A stretch of DNA of 64,000 bases from an uncultured Pseudomonadota bacterium (GTDB lineage: Bacteria; Pseudomonadota; Gammaproteobacteria; Burkholderiales; SG8-39): the NCBI GenBank assembly GCA_903921325.1, contig CAIXPL010000038.1, forward strand, positions 1-64,000, given 5' to 3'. The position numbers and the translations under genes are program-made. The notes under the pieces were generated by a model. The model saw only the letters and a program-made list of their open reading frames with translations. It was not told where the DNA came from and ran no database searches. The stretch's first letter is position 1. Each line of letters begins with the position of its first letter. Shown piece by piece: positions 1 to 6,700 of this stretch.

Positions 1-63
1 GAGGCCATTGGCAATGATTGACGCGACGAACACGGCAACAAGACCAAAAAATAGAAAGCGCAT
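1..63 (-). CDS. Small hydrophobic peptide, C-terminus outside the window
   Basis: A start ATG (complement of 61-63) with AGGGA 7 bases upstream opens a frame that runs off the left edge. The 21 visible residues begin MRFLFFGLVAVFVASII and look like a signal peptide or a single membrane segment. It is the last visible gene of the minus-strand run that starts with the ParM-like gene. The DNA at 7-39 is close to that at 112-144, which codes a similar hydrophobic stretch in the next small frame. Function unknown. Confidence 0.45.
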   Translation of the reverse strand, partial: MRFLFFGLVAVFVASIIANGL

Positions 64-72
64 TGTCGTTCC

Positions 73-159
73 CTAGAAAGAGGTTAAGAGATAAGCCAGG
101 AACAAGAAGCAATCGGCAATGGTGAACGCGACGAACGGGGCAACCGGTGGCAGCGGCAC
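73..159 (-). CDS. Possible 28-aa hydrophobic peptide
   Basis: A GTG start with GGAGA five bases upstream opens a 28-residue frame ending at a TAG at 73-75. The peptide has a proline-rich start (VPLPPVAPFV) and a hydrophobic second half, so a single membrane pass is possible. It follows the 86-aa membrane gene by 11 bases and precedes the partial peptide at 1-63, whose DNA it resembles. It may be a decayed duplicate of that gene. No family is recognised, and the call rests on the ribosome binding site and position. Confidence 0.3.
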   Translation of the reverse strand: MPLPPVAPFVAFTIADCFLFLAYLLTSF

Positions 160-170
160 TTCTCCAAGCC

Positions 171-431
171 TCAGAGAGGGGCCTTCGTGGGTAGGGGGCG
201 AGTGCCGAACCAGCGATGCAGCCCGATTAGGCTGGTAATCGTAAAGCCAGCCTGTTGCAGGAGCAGCGCCCAGGCGCTTGTGTGAACGGCGTACCCGAGC
301 CACGCGACATTACTCAATAGGAAGGCGACCCATCCCCAGCGCGAGAACCTAGTGTTGGCGGCGAGCAGAAAGGCACCAATCAGGCCGAGGGTGCAACCAC
401 TCCAGTCCATCCAGAGGGGAGGCGATGACAT
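171..431 (-). CDS. Small integral membrane protein
   Basis: 86 aa, mostly hydrophobic, with about three predicted membrane segments (residues about 11-24, 30-46 and 52-70) and short basic loops (TRFSRWGW, HRWFGTRP). The alternation of short helices and Trp/Arg loops resembles small PnuC- or SemiSWEET-like membrane modules, but this is an impression and not an identification. It starts six bases after the 87-aa gene upstream and belongs to the run of minus-strand genes downstream of the ParM-like gene. Role unknown. Confidence 0.6.
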   Translation of the reverse strand: MSSPPLWMDWSGCTLGLIGAFLLAANTRFSRWGWVAFLLSNVAWLGYAVHTSAWALLLQQAGFTITSLIGLHRWFGTRPLPTKAPL

Positions 432-437
432 CGTTGT

Positions 438-701
438 TCACCGCTTCGAGTTGGTGGGCGTTGTGGGGCAGAGTGTTTCGAGCAGTAGCTCGATTTCGCG
501 CTTGAGCGTGGGATCGATCCCATCGAGCCGCGGGTTGTGACGGATGAGGGCGACCAGACTGAGCACGTACTTGTGACGCTTGCGTCGGCGCTGCAGGGCC
601 AGTTTGTCGCGCAGCGCGCGTGCGGGGTCGACTGTCGGTGCGGGTTGAGTAATCGGCGGATCAGCCGGGAGGTGCTGTGCTGGTTTGCGGAATGAGAACA
701 T
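438..701 (-). CDS. Small basic protein downstream of the partition genes
   Basis: 87 aa with a proline-rich N-terminal third, a strongly basic centre (LQRRRKRHKYV) and a helical acidic C-terminal half. The start ATG is 12 bases after the end of the 94-aa gene and has an appropriately placed purine-rich AGGAGCTTC. No family is recognised. The basic patch and position suggest nucleic-acid contact or a segregation accessory role, but this is inference only. Confidence 0.6.
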   Translation of the reverse strand: MFSFRKPAQHLPADPPITQPAPTVDPARALRDKLALQRRRKRHKYVLSLVALIRHNPRLDGIDPTLKREIELLLETLCPTTPTNSKR

Positions 702-713
702 GTGATGAAGCTC

Positions 714-998
714 CTATTCTTGCTCGAACATGGCAGTGGCCGCCGCGCTGAAGGTCGGTGCTGGGGGTGGCGTGCGAGCCGCGGGTGGGGCGATGGGAGA
801 ACCGCGTTGTTCAATGATGCGTGGTGCGCCGGCCCGTAGGATTTCAAGGCAGGTAGTGGTAAGCCCACCATAGGGGATGAGCTCCAGAAGCGATTCCAGA
901 ACGGCGTTTTCGGGCTGTGCCGTGTCATAGGCAATCACGATCCGGCGCTTTTTGGGCGGGGTAGTGTCTTGGGCGCGAGTCCAACGTCCGGCGGCCAT
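714..998 (-). CDS. ParR-like partner of the ParM-type ATPase (inferred)
   Basis: 94 aa. The N-terminal half begins with a basic stretch (PKKRRIVIAYD) followed by helices (ENAVLESLLELIPYGG). The C-terminal half is a proline/alanine-rich tail ending MFEQE. It starts three bases after the stop of the ParM-like gene. In type II partition loci (parC-parM-parR of plasmid R1) a small DNA-binding adaptor sits exactly here, binds centromere repeats with its N-terminal ribbon-helix-helix and the filament with its C-terminus. Sequence similarity to ParR cannot be shown by eye, so the assignment rests on gene order, size and the repeat array upstream of parM. Confidence 0.5.
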   Translation of the reverse strand: MAAGRWTRAQDTTPPKKRRIVIAYDTAQPENAVLESLLELIPYGGLTTTCLEILRAGAPRIIEQRGSPIAPPAARTPPPAPTFSAAATAMFEQE

Positions 999-1001
999 GT
1001 C

Positions 1002-2009
1002 TTAGCCTTCCGTTCCGGTGGACGCCAGGCGCGACCGTCGGTAGCGGTTGAACGCCGTGGCATAGCGCGCGAAGCCTTCTGCGACTGAGAATCGGGGGTT
1101 GTCGGCCATTCGGGCGTGTGGCCAAGCACGTTGCATGGCGGGCAGGACCAAAGGGGCGCCCCCACCGGCGACGAGAATGCCGTCGAGAGTGCGGGCGGAC
1201 TTGCCGATCAGTTGATTGGCTTTGTCGACAATCTGATCGGCAAGGGGACGCACGGCGTTGTCGACTTCGGTGCTCACGTCGATAGTGGAGCCGTAATTGC
1301 GCAACGATTTGGTTTCCAGCAATGCCGAAGCCTCCGAGAGGGAGATGGCGAAGCTGCGAGCGCGTAGAGAACGCTGGAGGTGTTGGGCGGCGATCTGCAT
1401 ACCATCGCAGGAGCCGTAGGCGTTCTCGATGGTCCGCCCCTGCAGCAGCAAGGCATAGTCGGTGGTGTATTGCCCAATCTCGACCACGCCCCAACTGGTG
1501 ACGTCGGGTTTGAAATCGGGTTGCTCGCTACCATCAGAGGCGAACAGCAACTGCTGATAGGGGCCAAGCGGCTGGGGCATCACGCGTAACTCCGCGCGGG
1601 GCGCATGTCGAGCCAATTCCTGGGCAAGTCCGCTCTTTTGGCTCGCGTGCAGGGCGGCAGGTAGCCCGAGGACGATGAGCGCAGTATCGACGCCGGGAAC
1701 GCCAGCGTCCTTGAGTTTGCGTAGGCCGGTCAGGAAGAGTGCCGAGTGTTGATCGGAGTAGGCCCAATCGTCGCGCAGGCCGCCGAGCAAATCATCGGCA
1801 CCCTGGAGCGCCGCGGTGTGCCCGGCGAACCACGGTTTGCCATTGATGATTGCGGTTTCCGCTTCGGCACGTGCCGCTTCGCGCTCATCGGTGAGCGCGA
1901 AGGCCGGACATACCGCGGATGGATAAAGCAGCTCGATGCGCTTGTGTGCCCAAATGGACACGAGCTTTACCGAACTGCGCCCGATGTCAAAGCCTATAGC
2001 TGTCTGCAT
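1002..2009 (-). CDS. parM: Actin-like plasmid segregation ATPase, ParM/StbA type
   Basis: 335 aa with the actin/Hsp70 fold signatures: phosphate-1 loop FDIGRSSVKL at residues 7-16, a second phosphate loop around VVEIGQYTTDYALL near residue 175, and the adenosine motif ILVAGGGAP near residue 284. ParM/StbA proteins polymerise with ATP and push replicated plasmid copies apart; length is typical. The start ATG has AGGAGG further upstream in a purine-rich leader. The gene is followed within three bases by a small ParR-like gene and preceded by two blocks of 14-bp repeats, as in type II partition loci. ICEs also carry such loci to stabilise the excised form. Confidence 0.85.
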   Translation of the reverse strand: MQTAIGFDIGRSSVKLVSIWAHKRIELLYPSAVCPAFALTDEREAARAEAETAIINGKPWFAGHTAALQGADDLLGGLRDDWAYSDQHSALFLTGLRKLKDAGVPGVDTALIVLGLPAALHASQKSGLAQELARHAPRAELRVMPQPLGPYQQLLFASDGSEQPDFKPDVTSWGVVEIGQYTTDYALLLQGRTIENAYGSCDGMQIAAQHLQRSLRARSFAISLSEASALLETKSLRNYGSTIDVSTEVDNAVRPLADQIVDKANQLIGKSARTLDGILVAGGGAPLVLPAMQRAWPHARMADNPRFSVAEGFARYATAFNRYRRSRLASTGTEG

Positions 2010-2117
2010 GATGCCTCCGAGAGGGAGAGTGCAAAGGAGGAAGTTGGACGTCTACGCAAATTAAGGTATAACGCAACAATCAATCGTCGCTTGCAGAACA
2101 GTAAACGCTCGAATTGG

Positions 2118-2216
2118 ATGTGTCAAGTGACAATGTGCAATAGACAAGGTGCGATGAACAAGGTGCAAGTGACAATGTGCAAGTGACAAGGTGCAAGTGA
2201 CAATGTGCCCGAGCAA
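2118..2216. repeat. Centromere-like 14-bp repeat block 1
   Basis: Seven tandem units of about 14 bp, consensus A(T/G)GTGCAAGTGACA, at 2118-2132 (15 bp variant), 2133-2146, 2147-2160, 2161-2174, 2175-2188, 2189-2202 and 2203-2216 (degenerate). Three consecutive units differ only at the second base. The block sits upstream of the ParM-like gene, where parC lies in R1-type partition loci. Confidence 0.85.
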
Positions 2217-2311
2217 TAGATGCACTAGGTGCGCGACGACTAGCGCCCGGAGGGAGGGGGCGGGGTGGGAAACACAATAGGCAAGTGGAGAGGGTGGCGT
2301 CGTGATGCACC

Positions 2312-2367
2312 ATGTGCAATGGACAAGGTGTGATGAACAATGTGCAAGTGACATAACGCAATGAACA
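2312..2367. repeat. Centromere-like 14-bp repeat block 2
   Basis: Four further 14-bp units (2312-2325, 2326-2339, 2340-2353, 2354-2367) of the same family as the block at 2118-2216, separated from it by about 95 bp of G-rich DNA. A split array with a spacer is the layout of R1 parC, where the spacer holds the par promoter. Confidence 0.8.
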
Positions 2368-2469
2368 ATGGACAGAGGGTTCGATCCGTGGTCGAAATGA
2401 GGCTGCTGGATGGGATGCGCCCTGCGAATTGGTCGAAGCTAGACGGCGAAGATGCGATAGGTGAGAGCA

Positions 2470-3111
2470 ATGGAATGGCCTGATAAATCTGGTTCGATGC
2501 GTTATCGGCCGGAACCTATGACCGTGGCGGTCGAGGAGTGCGCGAGGCATGTGGCTACGAGCTTTCGTCAACTCTACGCGCTGGATTTGGTGATCGAGGA
2601 GTACGCGTATGCGCTGGAGATCATTCAACCGTCAGTGGCCGGGAAGATCGCGATCCGGTTCCTGAAGAGGCGCAGCGGCGGGGTCGAAGGACGTCACCCT
2701 CAATTCATTCAGTGGTACAAGTCGCGTTCTGGTCGGATGCTGTACACGCGGCTGCGATCGGGCGAGGTGGTGCGGCGGGTAAAGGGCTATAGCTTGTTCG
2801 CGCAGGTGAGAGGCGACGTTGCGGAGCTTTTGGTCGAGGCGATCGCGGTTGTGGGTCATCGGGAAGTGTTGGTGCATGCCATTACCAACTTCAGGCGGCA
2901 AATGGCCTCGATGGCAGCGCGAGATGCGGTCTACATTGAAGGGAAGGCTGCGCGGATTCGGGAGTGGTTACCGGTCTTGAGGGAAAAAAGGGAAAAGGTG
3001 CTGAGGGAGTGGGAGGCGCAGGTCGCTGCGGCGGATGCGGGATTACCGCGAGATGCGGTGGTCGCACAAGCTAAGCGACCGCGGGTGGGTGGTTCGCGCT
3101 CCCGAGTGTGA
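2470..3111 (+). CDS. Uncharacterised 213-aa protein divergent from the partition locus
   Basis: I place the start at the ATG at 2470 because AGGTGAG lies just upstream; a GTG at 2461 is also in frame. The product is mixed alpha/beta, rich in Arg and Glu, with a basic central part (RFLKRRSGG) and a long charged helical C-terminal segment (ARIREWLPVLREKREKV) that may form a coiled coil. No membrane segment or known motif is visible. It is transcribed away from parM across the repeat array, so the array could control both directions. Confidence 0.65.
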   Translation: MEWPDKSGSMRYRPEPMTVAVEECARHVATSFRQLYALDLVIEEYAYALEIIQPSVAGKIAIRFLKRRSGGVEGRHPQFIQWYKSRSGRMLYTRLRSGEVVRRVKGYSLFAQVRGDVAELLVEAIAVVGHREVLVHAITNFRRQMASMAARDAVYIEGKAARIREWLPVLREKREKVLREWEAQVAAADAGLPRDAVVAQAKRPRVGGSRSRV

Positions 3112-3438
3112 CCGCCGCCCGCCGCTCGCCTTCGGCTCGGGCGGGCGGCTCGTCGATCTTGGGGTGGCGCTGCGCTTGGCCATGGCGCCGGCGGCCGTTG
3201 TGCAGCGTCGTTGTGCTGGGACGTCAGACAGCGATCGTCGTAGATGCACGAGGGGTGTCCTCAACGCGGAAAAGACGAACCTGCTTGGTTGAGCTCCTTG
3301 CGTGTGTGGGCGGCCGAGTCGGTGGCAAATGCCGACCCGAGGGGTGGTGCGCAGCCTGGTGGTGGATCGCGCCTGGCGAGCAGGAGCAAAAGCTGGCGTT
3401 GTTGTGAGACGGTGGCGCTGTTCGCGACGGGACGAACG
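3112..3438. other. Gene-poor stretch with a strong hairpin
   Basis: No frame here has a convincing start and composition. The first part holds a GC-rich inverted repeat, GCCGCCCGCC at 3114-3123 and its complement at 3140-3149, with further pairing in the loop. It directly follows the stop codon at 3109-3111 and may end transcription, although no T-run follows it. Confidence 0.5.
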
Positions 3439-3768
3439 CTAGCATCGGGGTCTGGTACGTCCTGCCCGCGCTGGCAAGCGGCCTGACTGAAGGGGTAGCC
3501 ATAGGGTGGTCGAGTGAGCACGGCAAATGTCCTTAGGTATGGGGGCCAGGCTGCAAGGGAGGCGTCCCGTGCTTGGATGGTCGAGGAGACGCGCCAATGC
3601 GTCGGCATGACAACTGGCGTGGATCTGCATGACGGGGGCCGGGCTACTGGCGGTGGTTAGAGTCAATGCGAAGTCGACTCGCGGGGTGTTCGGTGAGCCG
3701 CAATACAGGGCGGTTAGTGAGGCCGTTCCTTGTGGACCAGTAAACTGATCAATGACGTGTTTCGTCAT
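3439..3768 (-). CDS. Uncharacterised 109-aa protein
   Basis: The chosen start (MTKHVIDQFTGPQG) has GGAG six bases upstream; two in-frame ATGs lie just before it. The N-terminal 70 residues read like a compact domain with alternating strands (ASLTALYCGSPN, RVDFALTLTTAS, VMQIHASCHADALARLL), while the last 40 are Arg/Pro-rich. No family is recognised. It lies 78 bases downstream of the 113-aa minus-strand gene and may be co-transcribed with it. Confidence 0.55.
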   Translation of the reverse strand: MTKHVIDQFTGPQGTASLTALYCGSPNTPRVDFALTLTTASSPAPVMQIHASCHADALARLLDHPSTGRLPCSLAPIPKDICRAHSTTLWLPLQSGRLPARAGRTRPRC

Positions 3769-3846
3769 GGACATCTCCATTAGGTTGAATTGCTGCTGAT
3801 CAGCGAGGGGTAGCTCTGCGCATTGCTGGGCTCGCCTTCGCAATCG

Positions 3847-4188
3847 TTAAAAGTTGTAGTACACGGTGCACCGCACGACGTAAGTGCGTCGGCTACGACG
3901 GCGAACAATCGCAAGTGTGGACGGGCAGCCGCAGCAGTCATGCTCGTGACGGCAGCGGGAACCACCGAGGGTGTCAGCGATCGCGGCTGTCAGGTTTTGA
4001 GATGAGAGGTGGGCGGGTGCGTACACCTGGTTCACAAACGTCGGACCACGATCGTAGCCATTGCCTTTGTCGACGGTCTTGCCGGCGAGTAGCTTTACGG
4101 TACCCAGATAGCGATGCTCATCAAGGTATCGCCAGCCGTCCACATAAAGACGTGTGAGACGGGAGTAAATCGGTACATGAATTGGCAT
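3847..4188 (-). CDS. Uncharacterised 113-aa protein with a Cys/His cluster
   Basis: The start ATG at 4188-4186 is preceded by AAGGAGG at ideal distance. The N-terminal part is rich in Tyr and Arg (YSRLTRLYVDGWRYLDEHRY). Residues 79-88 read CRHEHDCCGC, which could bind a metal or form disulfides. The C-terminus is basic (RRRSRRTYVV). No family is recognised. It lies downstream of a terminator that ends the 218-aa gene, so it probably has its own promoter in 4189-4480. Confidence 0.6.
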   Translation of the reverse strand: MPIHVPIYSRLTRLYVDGWRYLDEHRYLGTVKLLAGKTVDKGNGYDRGPTFVNQVYAPAHLSSQNLTAAIADTLGGSRCRHEHDCCGCPSTLAIVRRRSRRTYVVRCTVYYNF

Positions 4189-4689
4189 TGTGTTTGCCTC
4201 CTTGCGGAAAGTCCTTGATACGCGCTCTTGTCGGTGCGTCAGAGCGCACGGCTTGGTGTGTGGCGGTTGTCCGTTCGGTTTGCGACCGGCCGATGTGCCC
4301 AATTGCAGGACGAACATCCTGTGCGTGGTCGGCCAATCGTTCCCATGGTCTTGGGGGTTGTTGTGACACGGCGAAATCCTGTTCGAGCCAGCAGGTACGA
4401 GTTGCGAGCGGCACCAGGCGGTTCTAATTGACTGGCGTTCTTCGGAAACGATATCGGATGCCGCGGATCTTGCTGGCATGGACATAAAAAAGCCCACGGC
4501 CTGGAAGGGCGCGTGGGTGTCGGGTTATAGCGAACGTGTCGAACTACAAGCGTGGAATTGCACCTGTGGTGAGGACGGTCAGTCCAGAAGGGGCTCGCCG
4601 GTTGACGGGATCTCAGTGCCGTGTTCGTGGGCCGGTCGTACGATTCCACGGGTAGAAACCGACGCGGGTCTTCTGCCAGTAATTGTCTC
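4189..4689. other. Intergenic stretch holding a terminator and a probable promoter region
   Basis: No credible gene. On the minus strand it carries the terminator of the 218-aa gene (4486-4518) and then the upstream region of the 113-aa gene. A weak relative of the recurrent two-box element (AACGGACAACC) can be read on the minus strand near 4265-4280, but it is too degenerate to count. Confidence 0.4.
4486..4518 (-). terminator. Rho-independent terminator
   Basis: On the minus strand CCCACG (4512-4517) pairs with CGTGGG (4493-4498) and is followed by six T residues. It lies about 170 bases after the stop of the 218-aa gene at 4690. Confidence 0.65.
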
Positions 4690-5346
4690 CTAGACGGTTG
4701 CGTGGGTGGTGGTATCGGGAATGTCGTGTTCAGCGCCGTCTTTGCGGGCGTGTTCGATGGCCCGCGTCGTTGCTTGCTGAGCAGCGAGCGTCGTTTCGAT
4801 GCACTGAGCGATCTGGTACGCCTTCATGCGAAAGTGGATGCCATCTTCGCGCTCCGCGCGCCAGCCTCTCCGGGCGCTCTTGGCGGAGATCGGCGCAATA
4901 AGTGTGTAGAGCCGGCCCTCATAGTTGAGCACCATTCCAGCCTTCGGTCGATACTGCTTGCGGGCCTTTCGCTTCTCCGCGGCAGCGGTAGCGTTCGCGA
5001 GACATGCGGCTCGCCATTGGGCAGCGTAGCCTCTGGGGTTCGGTGCGAGTCGATTCAGCAAGTGAATCATTCGAGCCGGCGCATGAGCCTGGTACGGTCC
5101 GGTGGTTTCGTCCAATTCCTTGTAGCCGAAGCGGCCCTTATGCCGACTGAACAGAACTACGGCGGCCCAGGGCGGTTGGATGAGACCATCGGCGGCGGTG
5201 TGTTGAATGACGCCATACCAGGTCTGCCCGACCGTGGCCTGATCGAGAACCTTGGTTGAAAGGTCACGCCAACCGTTCTCGAATCGCTGCACAAAAAAGT
5301 CGGCCGGCGGCACGGTTATGTCGTGGTGGAGGATTGTCCATCCCAT
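4690..5346 (-). CDS. Uncharacterised 218-aa accessory protein
   Basis: The start is the ATG of MGWTILHHD because AAGGAGA lies seven bases upstream; the frame is open further upstream but without a ribosome site. The protein is soluble, alpha/beta, with a segment DQATVGQTWYGVIQH near residues 35-50 and a basic region rich in Lys/Arg (AEKRKARKQYRPKAG) near residue 128. The opening MGWT followed by a Tyr/His-rich strand is seen in phage and element proteins of unknown role, but I cannot name the family securely. One copy of the recurrent two-box element lies 77 bases upstream on the same strand. Confidence 0.7.
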   Translation of the reverse strand: MGWTILHHDITVPPADFFVQRFENGWRDLSTKVLDQATVGQTWYGVIQHTAADGLIQPPWAAVVLFSRHKGRFGYKELDETTGPYQAHAPARMIHLLNRLAPNPRGYAAQWRAACLANATAAAEKRKARKQYRPKAGMVLNYEGRLYTLIAPISAKSARRGWRAEREDGIHFRMKAYQIAQCIETTLAAQQATTRAIEHARKDGAEHDIPDTTTHATV

Positions 5347-5422
5347 TTGAGTCTCCTTCGAATTGATGTCAAGCGCGGCCGGGGTCCGGATCGGATCATC
5401 CAGACGGCGCGGCGGTCGTTGT

Positions 5423-5459
5423 GGTGGGAGTCGGTTGCGCGCGGGAGATCCGTTGCGAG
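5423..5459 (-). promoter_or_regulatory. Recurrent two-box element, copy for the 218-aa gene
   Basis: On the minus strand GCAACGGAT, nine bases, then GCAACCGA followed by CTCCCACC. It is 77 bases before the start at 5346 and has the same box spacing as the plus-strand copies at 5666 and 10250, although the direction is opposite. Confidence 0.6.
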
Positions 5460-5665
5460 GTCGGTCAAGCGCCGACGCTCCTATTGGTGCGGGGTAGGGA
5501 TCCTGGCCAGGGCGACGACAGCGTGAGGATCTAGCGCGCCCACGGGATACGAGCTCGTGTTCGTACCACGAAGTTTGTTCGTCGTTGCGCGCGGACGAGC
5601 AACGACGCATGTGGCTTAACCGGCGGAGCTGGAAAACCCGCGCCTTCATTGCTGCATTGACCGCT

Positions 5666-5702
5666 CGCGCACGGGATGTCCTTCTCGCAAGCGAAGCCAA
5701 CC
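5666..5702 (+). promoter_or_regulatory. Recurrent two-box element, copy for the methyltransferase operon
   Basis: GCGCACGGGAT, nine bases, then GCAAGCGAAGCCAACC. The second box is identical over 16 bases to that at 10269-10284. It lies 78 bases before the ATG at 5780. Confidence 0.6.
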
Positions 5703-5779
5703 GCAGCCAATTCGGCAATGAATGACCGGCTCCCCCCGGGGGCGGCTGCATTGTCAATTGCCCATTCAAGGAGATGATT

Positions 5780-6700
5780 ATGGGACAAGTGATGTCAATG
5801 ACAAAGCCACTAGAGTTTTACGCACAGCAGCCCGTACTGTCTGACGAAAGAAACATGGCCACGGCATCGGTGGAATTGAAGCCTAAATCCATCGGTGAGC
5901 ACTACGCCGCATTGTTTGCTCAGTATTGCGATCACGTTGCGCAAGTGGCCGAAACGCGGGCCAATCTGAGAGAGATCGAACGGACGTTTCAATCGCTGGA
6001 CGCTTGTTGCATCGATACGTTGAGCGATCGCGATGTCACCGAGCGGAAGGAAGGCATGGCAAAAGCCATTCGAAACGCTCTCATCCGACACGCTGCGCAG
6101 TCGTTCGCGCCGGAGGGAGTGGCGCTTCAGATCGACCGCGAGGCGCTCGACGAGCGCCACCCGACTTCGGAGTGCGAGCAGGATCGCCGATATGGAGGGC
6201 GCGACCTGGATACCTACCGGGTGAACTTTGATCCAAAGGCATGCTGGGACTACCTGGAAGCAACGTATGGGGGTGAGGCAGGAAAAGAGTTGGCTTGGAA
6301 GCAGGCCGCAGCACAGCTGGTCGATAGCTTCAACCTGAAGTATCACCCCGATGTGAAACAGGTGAGCGGGAAAACGGTGTTCGCGGTGACAGTGGTGAGC
6401 GAAAAGGGCTTCGGTAAAGTGACTCTCCACTATTCATCCACAGCCCGCATCGAGGACCGCTTGCGGCATTTATCCACTTTTGCCGCCTGGGGACAGTTCG
6501 AGGCACTCGCATATATTGCACAGCGGTTGGCTGGCGGCCATTGGTATTCAAGGCCTCTGATTTTGCGGGAGGTCATTGACCTCGGTGACGGGTGCGATCT
6601 GGTCACCTACCACAGCAAATTTCTGTTTCGACTGGCTCCTGCTGTTGCGGAGAAGTTCCAGATTTTCGTCTCGAAATACTACGGGGAGGTCGGCCAATGA
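5780..6700 (+). CDS. Uncharacterised protein coupled to the methyltransferase-helicase
   Basis: The ATG at 5780 has AAGGAG six bases upstream, which favours it over the in-frame ATG at 5774 that touches the ribosome site. The product of 306 aa has a helical N-terminal half and a C-terminal alpha/beta half. Features such as YRVNFDPKACWDYLE and the conserved-looking centre recall DUF4942-type proteins found beside phage DNA methyltransferases, but this is a tentative reading. Its stop overlaps the start of the 1072-aa fusion gene (ATGA), so the two are translationally coupled and probably act together on DNA. Confidence 0.75.
   Translation: MGQVMSMTKPLEFYAQQPVLSDERNMATASVELKPKSIGEHYAALFAQYCDHVAQVAETRANLREIERTFQSLDACCIDTLSDRDVTERKEGMAKAIRNALIRHAAQSFAPEGVALQIDREALDERHPTSECEQDRRYGGRDLDTYRVNFDPKACWDYLEATYGGEAGKELAWKQAAAQLVDSFNLKYHPDVKQVSGKTVFAVTVVSEKGFGKVTLHYSSTARIEDRLRHLSTFAAWGQFEALAYIAQRLAGGHWYSRPLILREVIDLGDGCDLVTYHSKFLFRLAPAVAEKFQIFVSKYYGEVGQ

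Larger units (their letters stand above)
5347..5779. other. Divergent regulatory region
   Basis: This 433-bp region separates the minus-strand 218-aa gene from the plus-strand methyltransferase operon and carries one copy of the recurrent two-box element for each direction (5423-5459 minus, 5666-5702 plus). An 85-aa minus-strand frame at 5531-5788 overlaps the plus-strand start site and has no ribosome site of its own. Confidence 0.6.

Noticed and set aside
2118-2367. CRISPR array
   Set aside because: Repeats are 14 bp and directly tandem without unique spacers, and no cas gene is present.
5531-5788. 85-codon minus-strand frame overlapping the start of the methyltransferase operon
   Set aside because: It covers the ribosome site and two-box element of the plus-strand operon and has no ribosome site of its own.
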